From: Dactylosporangium aurantiacum
Lineage (GTDB): Bacteria > Actinomycetota > Actinomycetes > Mycobacteriales > Micromonosporaceae
Direction: 5' to 3'
Assembly: GCF_000716715.1 (NCBI RefSeq)
Contig: NZ_JNYJ01000016.1
Coordinates: 62,001-126,000, forward strand
DNA: 64,000 bases
Part shown: positions 42,648 through 51,036 of the stretch, piece by piece
How positions within the stretch are numbered: position 1 is the first letter of the stretch
How the letters are laid out: every line of letters begins with the position of its first letter
Program-made: the position numbers and the translations under genes
The notes under the pieces: model-generated
What the model was told of the DNA's origin: nothing
Seen by the model: the letters and a program-made list of their open reading frames with translations, nothing else
Databases searched by the model: none

Positions 42648-43943
42648 TCACGCCGTGCCCGGGCGGGTCTCGGCCGGCCAGTTGAGGACCTTGGCGCCGA
42701 GGACCGCGGCCTGCAGGGTGAACCGGTGGGCCGGGTCCGCCGCGTCGTAGCCGGTGAGGGCCTTGACCCGGCCCAGCCGGTACGTCACCGTCCGCACGGA
42801 CACGTGCAGCCGCTTCGCGGACTCGGTGGCGACCCCGCCGGTGGCGAAGTACGCGTCGAGGGTGTCCAGCAGCGCCCCGACCCCGATGCGGGCCTGCAGC
42901 AGCGGGCTGAGCACGGCCGAGACCAGGTCGACGATGGCCGGCTGGTCGCGCAGCAGCACGCGGTACACCAGCAGGTCGTGCGCGGTGATGACGGGCCTGT
43001 CGACGTGCAGGCGGCCCGCCATGGTCAGCGCCTCGCGGGCCTCCTCGTAGGAGCGGGCGATGCCGTACAGGCCGGGGTGCGGGCGGCCGACCGCGACCCG
43101 CCACGGCCGCCCGTGCCGGAGCCGCTCGAGCTCGCCGTGCATCAGCTCGCCCAGTTCGCTGTCCCGGCCCGACGGAGCGGCCCGGCCGGCGGGTGCGGTC
43201 GGGCCGGCGGGTGCGGTCGGGCCGGCGGGTGCGGTCGGGCCGGCCGCGGCGGGTTCCGCCGGCGCGAGGACGACGAGCAGGTGCTCCTTGGTCGCGACGA
43301 GGACGTCACGGTCGCCGAGCCGGTCGAAGATGACCGCCTCGAGGGCGCTGATCGCCGCGTCCGCGTCCGGCAGCCGCCGGCTCGGCGCGGCGAGCGCCAC
43401 CTGGTGCACCCGGGCGAGGTCGAGCCCGAACGGCTCGGCCCGCTCGACCACGCTGCCGAGGTCGGAGTCGCCCCGCAGCAGGTCGTCGACGAGCTCCCGG
43501 CGCAGCGCCTCCTCCCGCCGGACCAGGTCCCGGCGGGCGACCGCGTAGCCGTCGGCGAGGGTGGCGACCGCGTCGTCGATGACGTGCAGCACCGCGGCCG
43601 CCGACGCCCGCACGACCTCGCTGTCGCCGCAACGCTCCACCATCGGCAGGTCCTGCCACAGCCGGCGGGCCGCCGACAGGTACAGCTGCACCACCCGGCC
43701 GGCGGAGATGCCCTGCTCCGCGGCCTGCCGCCCGAGCAGGGCCACCGCGTCGAGCTCGGCGCGGCCGGGCCGGCGGCCGCTGACCGCCGCGTCGGCGAGC
43801 ATCGGCAGGTAGTCACCGAGCAGCTGCACCGGCACCCCGCCGGCGTCCCGGGCGGCGGCGGTGGCCACCTCGGCCAGCCACACCTGCTGCGCCGGCGGCG
43901 CCGCGGACGCGCCGGTTGACTCCCGCCGGCCGCGCTCGGCCAC
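42648..43943 (-). CDS. PucR-family transcriptional regulator
   Basis: A 431-residue regulator: N-terminal sensor half, a GGDEF-like central region (FGLDLARVHQVALAAPSR, VAVGRPHPGLYGIARSYEEA), and the PucR C-terminal helix-turn-helix (LLDTLDAYFATGGVATESAK, RLHVSVRTVTYRLGRVKAL). A triplicated GPTAPA stretch sits in the linker. These regulators control purine, amino-acid or polyamine catabolic genes; the target is unknown. GTG 43943 is the best start after a G-rich RBS. Confidence 0.85.
   Translation of the reverse strand: MAERGRRESTGASAAPPAQQVWLAEVATAAARDAGGVPVQLLGDYLPMLADAAVSGRRPGRAELDAVALLGRQAAEQGISAGRVVQLYLSAARRLWQDLPMVERCGDSEVVRASAAAVLHVIDDAVATLADGYAVARRDLVRREEALRRELVDDLLRGDSDLGSVVERAEPFGLDLARVHQVALAAPSRRLPDADAAISALEAVIFDRLGDRDVLVATKEHLLVVLAPAEPAAAGPTAPAGPTAPAGPTAPAGRAAPSGRDSELGELMHGELERLRHGRPWRVAVGRPHPGLYGIARSYEEAREALTMAGRLHVDRPVITAHDLLVYRVLLRDQPAIVDLVSAVLSPLLQARIGVGALLDTLDAYFATGGVATESAKRLHVSVRTVTYRLGRVKALTGYDAADPAHRFTLQAAVLGAKVLNWPAETRPGTA
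43184..43237. repeat. Three exact 18-bp tandem repeats inside the PucR gene
   Basis: GGCCGGCGGGTGCGGTCG occurs three times head to tail (43184, 43202, 43220) and encodes repeated GPTAPA in frame. The multiple of three keeps the frame on slippage, so linker length could vary between strains. Confidence 0.85.
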
Positions 43944-44026
43944 ACCCCACCCCCCGCTGACGTCCAGCCAGCGGCAGTGTAGCCCCGGACGCGGTCCCGG
44001 TGCCGCAGGTGATGGGCTTGCCGGCC

Positions 44027-44638
44027 TCACCCTTCCCGGTGCCGGCCGTGCAGCCACACGGTCCGTGCGGCGTCGCGGCCCCTGTGGCCGGTGATCGGCA
44101 GCCACAGCCCGAACCGGTACGGGCGCATCTGCTCGCCGGTCCCGGCGTCGTACGGCAGCCCGACCATGGCGGTCGGCTCGCCGAGCGTGTTGTCGCGCCG
44201 GACCCGCAGGCCCGCCCCGTAGGCGTAGGCCCCGCTGAGGCCGGTGAGCACGGACAGCTTCGCCAGGTCGTGCAGGCGGTCCGGCGCGTCCTGGCGGACC
44301 TTCACCTCGATCGCCAGCACGTTGGCGCCGTCGTCGTTGGTGCGCCGCCGGTGCAGCACGACGTCCGGCGAGATCTTGCGGGCGCGGTCGGAGCTCTCGC
44401 CCCGCAGCACCTTGGTCACGCCGGCGAATCGCTCGTACTCCTGGTCGAGGTGCAGTCCCCCGTCGTCCGGCTCCCGGGCCAGCCACCGATCGAGGTGCCG
44501 GTCCAGGTAGATCATCATCCTGCCGACGACCACCCGTTCGGTCGTCTGCAGGATCGCCTCGTCCAGCCGGTACAGGTCGTCGAGCGTCGCCTCGACCGCG
44601 GCCTGGAGCTCTTCGAACGTCGGATCGGCGGGCGGCAC
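44027..44638 (-). CDS. PD-(D/E)xK nuclease-like hypothetical protein
   Basis: A 203-residue protein. ARKISPDVVLHRRR followed by ANVLAIEVKVRQ gives a P-D-(x)n-E-V-K arrangement typical of the PD-(D/E)xK nuclease fold. The remaining text (YERFAGVTKVLRGESSDRAR, TGLSGAYAYGAGL) matches no named family. Catalytic activity is unproven. GTG 44638 is 8 nt after TAGAGT on the minus strand. It may be a defence nuclease or a binding-only relative. Confidence 0.6.
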   Translation of the reverse strand: MPPADPTFEELQAAVEATLDDLYRLDEAILQTTERVVVGRMMIYLDRHLDRWLAREPDDGGLHLDQEYERFAGVTKVLRGESSDRARKISPDVVLHRRRTNDDGANVLAIEVKVRQDAPDRLHDLAKLSVLTGLSGAYAYGAGLRVRRDNTLGEPTAMVGLPYDAGTGEQMRPYRFGLWLPITGHRGRDAARTVWLHGRHREG

Positions 44639-44662
44639 GGTGGTCGACTCTACCGGCCGCAG

Positions 44663-44696
44663 GGCGCGGCCCCGTCCGCTCGGACGGGGCCGCGCC
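44663..44696. terminator. Strong hairpin terminator
   Basis: GGCGCGGCCCCGTCC-gctc-GGACGGGGCCGCGCC: perfect 15-bp arms and a 4-nt loop. It lies just past the stop of the secreted-protein operon (minus strand) and before the nuclease-like gene's promoter. Confidence 0.85.
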
Positions 44697-44728
44697 TTCA
44701 CACCCCGCGACGGGTGGATCCGCGTGCC

Positions 44729-45406
44729 TCAGTTGACGAACACCAGCGGGCCGCCGGCGACGGTGGTGTCCTTCACCGGGCCGTAGGCGGCGCTGAAGTA
44801 GCCGTTCGGGAAGCACGCCGACGGACCGGAGAAGCGGTTGAACTTCTGGTTCGTGAACGTGATCGACTGCCCGACGTTGTTCGCCACGCCGAGCACCTGG
44901 TTGAGGTCGGCGCGGTACACGCAGGTGATGATGCCCAGGCCCGAGACGAGCTTGATGGTGGTCTGGATCGGCAGCGTCGCGGTGCCGGTCACCTTGACCT
45001 GGTTGCTCGGCGGGGAGGTCACCGTGGTGGCGTACGGCAGGTTGTTCACCACGATGCTCTGCACCCCGGTGACGGTGGGGATGCCCGTCGGCGTGCACGA
45101 CGAGAAGTTCTGCAGGGTCAGCGACTCGGCGGCGGTGCCCGGTGCGGGCACGTTGCCGGTGACGGTGGCGCCGAAGTTCGACACCGTGCAGCTGATGAAG
45201 CTGGAGCCGCCCGGGGTGTTGTAGAACGTGGCCGTGGTGCCGGTCTTCAGCGTCGCGCTGAGCGCGTCGCCGTTGGCGACGTTGGCTCCGCCGACGCTGT
45301 TGATCGTCAGGACGTTGACGGTCGCGGCGTGCGCCGCGGCGGGGAGCAGCCCGGCCACCAGCACCGCGGTGAGCGCGGCGGCGGACAGGGTCCAGAACTT
45401 GCGCAT
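44729..45406 (-). CDS. Secreted hypothetical protein (second gene of secreted pair)
   Basis: A 225-residue protein with a classical signal peptide (FWTLSAAALTAVLVAGLLPA, cleavage AHA). The mature part is Thr/Val/Asn-rich beta sequence (VNVLTINSVGGANVANGDAL, ISCTVSNFGATVTGNVPAPG, ITCVYRADLNQVLG) with three Cys-containing strands. It resembles an extracellular beta-sandwich; no enzyme motif. It lies 34 bp after the next gene upstream, and the strong terminator follows. Confidence 0.75.
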   Translation of the reverse strand: MRKFWTLSAAALTAVLVAGLLPAAAHAATVNVLTINSVGGANVANGDALSATLKTGTTATFYNTPGGSSFISCTVSNFGATVTGNVPAPGTAAESLTLQNFSSCTPTGIPTVTGVQSIVVNNLPYATTVTSPPSNQVKVTGTATLPIQTTIKLVSGLGIITCVYRADLNQVLGVANNVGQSITFTNQKFNRFSGPSACFPNGYFSAAYGPVKDTTVAGGPLVFVN

Positions 45407-45440
45407 GGGAGGCCTTTCTCGTGCGGGTTTGCGCGGCCGG

Positions 45441-46361
45441 TCAGTGCGCGGACGCGGCGATGGCCTGCTTGAGGTCGTCGAGGCTCGGGTCGACGGCCAG
45501 TGCCGTGTTCGTCTGGCTGAACACGACGGTGTTGCGTCCGGCCGCGGCGGGCAGGCCGAACACGGTGTTGATGACCCAGTCCAGCGAGCCGCCGATGCCG
45601 CAGCCGTTCGCCGCCGGCACCCTGACGCTGTTGTCGACCAGCGACGCGCCGGAGAACGACACCACGAAGGCGCCGAAGCCGTTCGGGTCCGAGGCGAGGT
45701 CGATGACGCCGGCGTCGCCGGTGATCGGGCCGTTGGGCGGCGGTGGGCTGGTCGTGCCGGTGGTCGGGCCGAGCACGATCGGGTTGGCGTTGGAGCCGAT
45801 GTAGCAGTGCAGCCCGAACAGCGCGTTGAACAGGTGCAGCTTGATCGGCAGGCGGAACACCGGGGCGGGCTCGCCGGTGGCGAGCGGGACGAACTCGGTG
45901 ATCGGCCCGGCCAGCTCCACCTGGGCGAACGCGCTGGTGACACCGGGCAGGAAGTTGGCCAGCCCCGGGATCGGCACCTGCAACGGCGACGAGGTCAGCG
46001 TCCTGCCGTCGGCGGACGGCACGGTGCTGAACACGTTGGCGACGGTGCCGTCGGGGAACTCGACCGTCGGGCCGCTCGCCGGCCAGTACACGCCGAACTG
46101 CAGCGTGATCGGCTGGGTGAGCGGGACCGTGGTCGAGCCGATCGTGACGCTGCCGCCGCGGGTCACCGAGATGACGCAACCGACCTGCTGGTTGCCCGGG
46201 TCGGCGAGGACCGGGCTGGACAGCGGGCAGTTGCCCATCCCGGTGTAGATGCCGGTCGGTTTGGCGGTCGCGACCGGCTGTGCACTTGCGGGGGTGCCGA
46301 AGATCGCGAGGATGCCGGCGGTCACCGCCGCGGTCGCGGCGGACACACGTTTGGAGCGCAT
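45441..46361 (-). CDS. Secreted hypothetical protein (first gene of secreted pair)
   Basis: A 306-residue exported protein: signal peptide ending TPASA, then a beta-rich chain (TGIYTGMGNCPLSSPVLADP, CVISVTRGGSVTIGSTTVPL, LHLFNALFGLHCYIGSNANP) rich in Gly/Pro/Thr with conserved Cys. Function unknown. AGGAGG precedes ATG 46361. It is divergent from the DUF6230 gene across a 212-bp AT-rich control region with a promoter candidate for each side, so both sides are probably co-expressed. Confidence 0.75.
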   Translation of the reverse strand: MRSKRVSAATAAVTAGILAIFGTPASAQPVATAKPTGIYTGMGNCPLSSPVLADPGNQQVGCVISVTRGGSVTIGSTTVPLTQPITLQFGVYWPASGPTVEFPDGTVANVFSTVPSADGRTLTSSPLQVPIPGLANFLPGVTSAFAQVELAGPITEFVPLATGEPAPVFRLPIKLHLFNALFGLHCYIGSNANPIVLGPTTGTTSPPPPNGPITGDAGVIDLASDPNGFGAFVVSFSGASLVDNSVRVPAANGCGIGGSLDWVINTVFGLPAAAGRNTVVFSQTNTALAVDPSLDDLKQAIAASAH

Positions 46362-46397
46362 GGAACCTCCTGCTGGATTTCGGCGGGGTGTGACGAG

Positions 46398-46426
46398 TTG
46401 TAAACCCGGCGAGTATCTAACGTCAA
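46398..46426 (-). promoter_or_regulatory. Promoter candidate for the secreted-protein pair
   Basis: On the minus strand TTGACG (46426-46421) and TTACAA (46403-46398) are spaced 17 bp, 37 bp before ATG 46361. Confidence 0.5.
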
Positions 46427-46504
46427 GAATCGCGCACCGATAATCGGCTTCAGGAGATCGAATACCGCCGGAGTTTTCAATCCGTGAAATACCGGTGAGC
46501 AGGG

Positions 46505-46533
46505 TTGACCTGATCTATACCCGCGAGTAACTT
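46505..46533 (+). promoter_or_regulatory. Promoter candidate for the DUF6230/DUF6114 pair
   Basis: TTGACC (46505-46510) and TAACTT (46528-46533) are spaced 17 bp, 40 bp before ATG 46574. The surrounding stretch is markedly AT-richer than average. Confidence 0.6.
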
Positions 46534-46573
46534 CCCGGGGAACGCCGCCCGCTTCACATGTGGAGGTCCCGCC

Positions 46574-47197
46574 ATGACCCAGGCCGAAGATCAGGAAGAA
46601 CCGCTGCAGGGAAAGACCCGCTGGCGCCGATTCGCATTGACGATGGGCATTTCATCCGCGGTCACCGCAGCCCTTGTCGTGCTCACCGGTCAGGGCGTCA
46701 TCGCCGCCTCGTTCTCGGTGTCCGGGCTGCCGTTCGTGGTCACCGCGGACGAGTTGCAGGGCACCGGCTTCGAGCAGTACGCGGTGCTCGACACGATGGA
46801 GCCCGGCAGCCCCAACGAGGGCGACACCGGCGGCCAGCTGATCCTCATCGTCTCGGCGGTCGACAACGCCAAGCTGACCAACCTGTGCCAGAGCATCAAC
46901 CTGGGCGGGACGAACCTGAAGCTGACCGCCGGCAGCGCCGAGCACCCGGTCACCGCCACCAAGCTCATCGTCGACTCCGACCTGATCAGCGGCGACGCCA
47001 GCTTCACCACCATCGACATCGGCCAGGACGCCAGCACGCTGACCCGTGTCCCCGGCGCCACCGGCGGCATCGGCATCTTCGGCCAGCAGGCCGAGACGGT
47101 GACCATCAAGCACCTGCGGCAGAACAACTACGCCACCACGGCCGCCACCTTCATCCTGCCGAACCTGCACATGAGCTTCAGCGACGAGGGCTGCTGA
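46574..47197 (+). CDS. DUF6230-family membrane-anchored protein
   Basis: A 207-residue protein: cytosolic basic start, one N-terminal helix (ALTMGISSAVTAALVVLTG), then an exported beta domain (FSVSGLPFVVTADELQGTGF, NLCQSINLGGTNLKLTAGSA, TTAATFILPNLHMSFSDEGC). This matches the actinobacterial DUF6230 proteins, sometimes mis-named cholesterol esterase. GGAGG RBS. The next gene is its usual DUF6114 partner. Confidence 0.82.
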   Translation: MTQAEDQEEPLQGKTRWRRFALTMGISSAVTAALVVLTGQGVIAASFSVSGLPFVVTADELQGTGFEQYAVLDTMEPGSPNEGDTGGQLILIVSAVDNAKLTNLCQSINLGGTNLKLTAGSAEHPVTATKLIVDSDLISGDASFTTIDIGQDASTLTRVPGATGGIGIFGQQAETVTIKHLRQNNYATTAATFILPNLHMSFSDEGC

Positions 47198-47198
47198 G

Positions 47199-47627
47199 TT
47201 GCGCCCCTCCTTCCGTCGCTGGCGGCGCAGCCGCCCCTTCTGGGGCGGGCTGTTCATCGTCGTCGCCGCCGTGGAGATCTTCCTGACCGTCAAGGCCCCG
47301 CTGCCGGTGGTGCTGCACATCGGCATGCAGGGCCTGGCCGGCTACCTCGTGCCGATCATCATGTTCCTGTGCGGGGTGCTGCTGTGGTTCAGCCCCGAGA
47401 ACCGCACCTTCTACTCGGTGCTGGCCCTGCTCATGGCCTTCGCCTCCTGGGTCACGTCCAACCTCGGCGGCTTCCTGATCGGGCTGCTCCTGGGCATGAT
47501 CGGCGGCTCGTTGGCCTTTTCCTGGCAGCCGGTACGACCACCCGCCCGGCCCGCCGCCACGGACACCGAACCCGACGCCGCCGGACCCGACCCGGAGCCG
47601 GTGGAGCCGGAGCGGGCGGACCGGTAG
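47199..47627 (+). CDS. DUF6114-family integral membrane protein
   Basis: A 142-residue protein with four helices (FWGGLFIVVAAVEIFLTV, GMQGLAGYLVPIIMFLCGVL, FYSVLALLMAFASWVTSNLG, FLIGLLLGMIGGSLAFSW) and an acidic Pro-rich tail. It starts at TTG 47199, one base after the DUF6230 stop, with GAGGG upstream, hence coupled. In actinomycetes the pair is conserved; its role is unknown. Confidence 0.85.
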   Translation: MRPSFRRWRRSRPFWGGLFIVVAAVEIFLTVKAPLPVVLHIGMQGLAGYLVPIIMFLCGVLLWFSPENRTFYSVLALLMAFASWVTSNLGGFLIGLLLGMIGGSLAFSWQPVRPPARPAATDTEPDAAGPDPEPVEPERADR

Positions 47628-47690
47628 CCCGCGGGTCGCGAAGCCGCGGGGCGGCGGCCGACGACGACCCGCAGGCAATACGATCCATGC

Positions 47691-50600
47691 ATGTCAGGTG
47701 GCGATCGCCTCTCCACCCGCACCGAGGCGGTCGCCGCCGTCCAGCACCGGCTGGAGCGCGCCGCGGCCGGCGACCGGGCCGCCGTGACGGACACCGGCGC
47801 GCTCGCCGACGCGGCTGATCTGGCCGGCTGGGCCGAGCCCGACCGCCTCGACACCGAGGTCGTCCATCTGCTCGCCGCCCTGCACTGGCTGCGCCTGCAG
47901 TTCCTGCCCGAGGGTGAGCACGCCGCCGACGCCCGGTCCGCCGTCGCATGGTTCGCCCGCCTGCTGCCGTGGCGGCCCGGTGCGGTGCCACCGGCGCTGT
48001 TGCCCACGCTGGCCGAGCACGCGCCGCCTGCCGGCGACGGGATCACGGACTGGCAGGACGAGGCGCGACGCCTGCTCGACGATCCCGACGCGGCAGGCCA
48101 CCTCGCGCTCGCCGACCGGGCGGTGCGGCTGCTGCGACGTGCCCTGGCCGCCACCGACCACGGCGATCCCGATCGGCTCGGGCTCCTCGCCGACCTCGGG
48201 ACGGCGCTGTTCCAGCGGTTCCGCCGCTCCGGCGACCTCGATGACATCACGGCCGCCGTGGACGCGATGACCTCGGTGCTCGACCACGCGCCACCTGAGG
48301 ACCCGGAGCTGCCGCGGATCTTGTCGAACCTCGGCGCGATGCTGCGGATGCGCTTCGCGCGCACCGGCCTCGCCGCGGACGGGGCGGCTGCGGTCGACAG
48401 ACTGCGGGCGTCCGTCGACCGGACACCACCCGACGATCCGAGCCGCGCCACCCGCCTGTCCAACCTCGGCAACGCCCTGCACAGCCGGTTCACGCGCTTC
48501 GGCGATCCCGCCGACATCCATGCCGCCGTGGCGGCCGGACGGCACGCGGCCGAGCTCGCGCCGGCAGGCCATCCCGACCGTGCCAGGATTCTCGCGAACC
48601 TCGGCAATGCGCTGCAGCGCCGGTTCGAGCTGACCGGGGACATGCAGGACCTCACCGCCGCGGTCGCTGCCGGACGGGCCGCCGTGGAGTCCACCCCGGC
48701 CGGGCACCTCGATCGGCCGGGACGCCAGGCGAGCCTGGCCAACACCCTGCTGACCCGTTTCCTGCGCACCGGCGACCGCGACGATCTCGACGACGCCATC
48801 GCGACCGGCGGCGAGGCGGTGGCCGCCGCCGACGGCCATCCCAACAGCGGCATGTACCTGTCGAACCTCGGCACCGCATTCCAGGTCCGGTTCGACTGGG
48901 CCGGTCAGCTGGCCGACCTTTCGACCGCCGTGGACCTCTTGCGCCGGGCAGTGTCCGCGACCCCGCCCGACCACGTCGACCGGCCGGCGCGGTTGTCGAA
49001 CCTCAGCACCGCGTACTCCACCCGGGCGAGCCGGACCGGCGATCCTGCCGACGTCGACGCGGCCGTCGCGGCCCTGCGGGAGGCCTTCGGCGCGATCCCG
49101 GCGGACCATCCGGACCGGCCCGGGATCATGTCCAATCTCGCCAACGTGCTGTGGCGACGCTTCTCCACCAGCGGCGAGTCGGCCGACCTCGCCGAGGCCG
49201 TCGACCTGCTCGGCGCGGCGGTCGCGGCGACCCCGCCCGACCACACCGACCGTGCGCTCTACTGTTCCAACCTCGGCAACGCCCTGCGGGACCGGTTCTC
49301 GCGTACGGCAGACCCGGCCGACATCGCCGGGGCCGTCGACGCGGGAACCGAGGCGGTACGGCGGACGCCGACGGACCATGCGAGCCGGCCCGTGTATCTG
49401 ACCAACCTGAGCAACGCGCTGCGGGACCGGTTCGAGCACGCCGTCGACCCCGCGGATCTCACCGCGGCGATCGAGGTCAGCCGGGAAGCCACGGTGCTGA
49501 CCGCTGCCGACCATCCGGACCGGGCCGGCCGGTTGTTGAACCTCGCCAACGCCCTGTGGGCCCGGTTCGAATGGTCCGGTGACCGCGCCGACGTCGATGC
49601 CACGATCACGCTGAGCGCCGAGGCGGCCGGCCTGACCCCGCGCGACCACCCGGCCCGCGCCGGACGACTGTGCAACCTGGCCAATGCCCTGCTGGCGCGA
49701 TCCGACCGCGGCGGCGACCCGCGGGACCTCGCGGAGGCGGCACGCCACTTCGCCGAAGGGCTCGGCCTGGAGACCGCGACACCGGCATGGCGGGTGCGGT
49801 GCGGGGTCGGACTGGCGCGGCTCGCGGCCGACCGCGGCGACTGGGAGACCGCCGGGCCGGCGTGGGAGACGGTGCTGTCGCTGCTTCCCCTGGTCGTGGA
49901 CCGAGGGCTGTCCCGCTCCGACCGGCAGCACAACCTGCGCGCCTTCGCCACGGTGAGCACCGGTGCCGCCGCGGCCGCGCTGGCCCTCGGCCGTCCCGGT
50001 CAGGCATGGCAGGCCCTCGAACAGGGCCGTGGCGTGCTGCTCGGCCAGGCGCTCGACACGAGTGCCGATCACGGGCTACGGCGGCAGCACCCCGGGCTGG
50101 CCCAGGAGATGAGCCGGGTCCGCGCCCTGCTCAACGACGAGAGCGTCAGCTCCCCCGACATCCGCCGGCAGGCCCGGCGCGACTGGGAGGTCCTGACCCG
50201 GACACTGCGCACGAAAGCCGGGTACGAACGCTTCGGCGAGCTGCCGACGACCGGTGAGCTGCGCGCGGCGGCCGGCGGCGGCACCGTCGTGGCGCTCAAC
50301 GTCACCGCGTGGCGCTGCGACGCGCTGCTGGTCTCCGGCGACGGCGTCGACACGTGCCCGCTGCCGGACCTGACCGGCGCGGACGCGGTCGCGCGGGCGC
50401 AGGAGCTGCTGACGGCGGTGCGTCGGCCGGACTGGACCACCAACCCCGTCATGTCCGATGTGCTCGCATGGCTGTGGGACACGACGGTCGAGCCGATTCT
50501 GGCCCATCTCGGGCATTTCACCGCACCGGACGGCGAGCTGCCCCGAGTCTGGTGGCTGGCGACCGGGCCGCTGTCCGTGCTGCCCATCCACGCCGCGGGC

Positions 50601-51023
50601 CGGCACGGCGGGGCGGCCGGCGGCACGGCCCTCGACCGGGTCGTCTCGTCCTACGCCCCCACCGTCCGGCTGCTGGCCCGGGCCCGGGGGCGACTGTCGG
50701 TGCGCGACGTCGTGCGGCTCGACCTGCCGGACGCCTACCTGGCCTTCCTGTCCGCGTGCACCACCGCGTTCGGCGGGACGGCGCTGCTGGACGAGTCGAT
50801 CCACATCGCCTCCGCGTTCCAGGCGGCCGGCTTCGCCCACGTCGTGGGCACGCTGTGGGAGGTCGACGACCACTACGGCCTCGAGTTCGCCCAGCGCGTC
50901 TACGGCCAGGTCACCTCCGGCACGACGACGGCCAACGCCGTGCATCGGGCGGCGCGGGCCGCACGCGACCGTTACCCGAACAATCCCCACCTGTGGGCCT
51001 CCCACATCCATCTGGGGCCCTGA
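47691..51023 (+). CDS. TPR-CHAT protein with deleted His lobe (probable pseudoprotease)
   Basis: A 1110-residue protein. After an N-terminal helical region come about 12 repeats of roughly 50 residues built on LSNLGNAL-x-x-RF-x-x-x-GD-x-x-D(L/I)-x-AAV. A linker and a C-terminal CHAT domain follow (VWWLATGPLSVLPIHAAG, VVSSYAPTVRLLARARG). There RLSVRDVVRLDLPDAYLAFL joins directly to the Cys motif LSACTTAFGG. The neighbouring paralogue has about 94 more residues at this point, including HFACHG. So the catalytic Cys is kept but the catalytic His is gone by an in-frame deletion near 50690. TACGAT lies 6 nt before ATG 47691. Likely a regulator or decoy, not a protease (inference). Confidence 0.85.
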   Translation: MSGGDRLSTRTEAVAAVQHRLERAAAGDRAAVTDTGALADAADLAGWAEPDRLDTEVVHLLAALHWLRLQFLPEGEHAADARSAVAWFARLLPWRPGAVPPALLPTLAEHAPPAGDGITDWQDEARRLLDDPDAAGHLALADRAVRLLRRALAATDHGDPDRLGLLADLGTALFQRFRRSGDLDDITAAVDAMTSVLDHAPPEDPELPRILSNLGAMLRMRFARTGLAADGAAAVDRLRASVDRTPPDDPSRATRLSNLGNALHSRFTRFGDPADIHAAVAAGRHAAELAPAGHPDRARILANLGNALQRRFELTGDMQDLTAAVAAGRAAVESTPAGHLDRPGRQASLANTLLTRFLRTGDRDDLDDAIATGGEAVAAADGHPNSGMYLSNLGTAFQVRFDWAGQLADLSTAVDLLRRAVSATPPDHVDRPARLSNLSTAYSTRASRTGDPADVDAAVAALREAFGAIPADHPDRPGIMSNLANVLWRRFSTSGESADLAEAVDLLGAAVAATPPDHTDRALYCSNLGNALRDRFSRTADPADIAGAVDAGTEAVRRTPTDHASRPVYLTNLSNALRDRFEHAVDPADLTAAIEVSREATVLTAADHPDRAGRLLNLANALWARFEWSGDRADVDATITLSAEAAGLTPRDHPARAGRLCNLANALLARSDRGGDPRDLAEAARHFAEGLGLETATPAWRVRCGVGLARLAADRGDWETAGPAWETVLSLLPLVVDRGLSRSDRQHNLRAFATVSTGAAAAALALGRPGQAWQALEQGRGVLLGQALDTSADHGLRRQHPGLAQEMSRVRALLNDESVSSPDIRRQARRDWEVLTRTLRTKAGYERFGELPTTGELRAAAGGGTVVALNVTAWRCDALLVSGDGVDTCPLPDLTGADAVARAQELLTAVRRPDWTTNPVMSDVLAWLWDTTVEPILAHLGHFTAPDGELPRVWWLATGPLSVLPIHAAGRHGGAAGGTALDRVVSSYAPTVRLLARARGRLSVRDVVRLDLPDAYLAFLSACTTAFGGTALLDESIHIASAFQAAGFAHVVGTLWEVDDHYGLEFAQRVYGQVTSGTTTANAVHRAARAARDRYPNNPHLWASHIHLGP

Positions 51024-51036
51024 CCACGGCCGGCTC

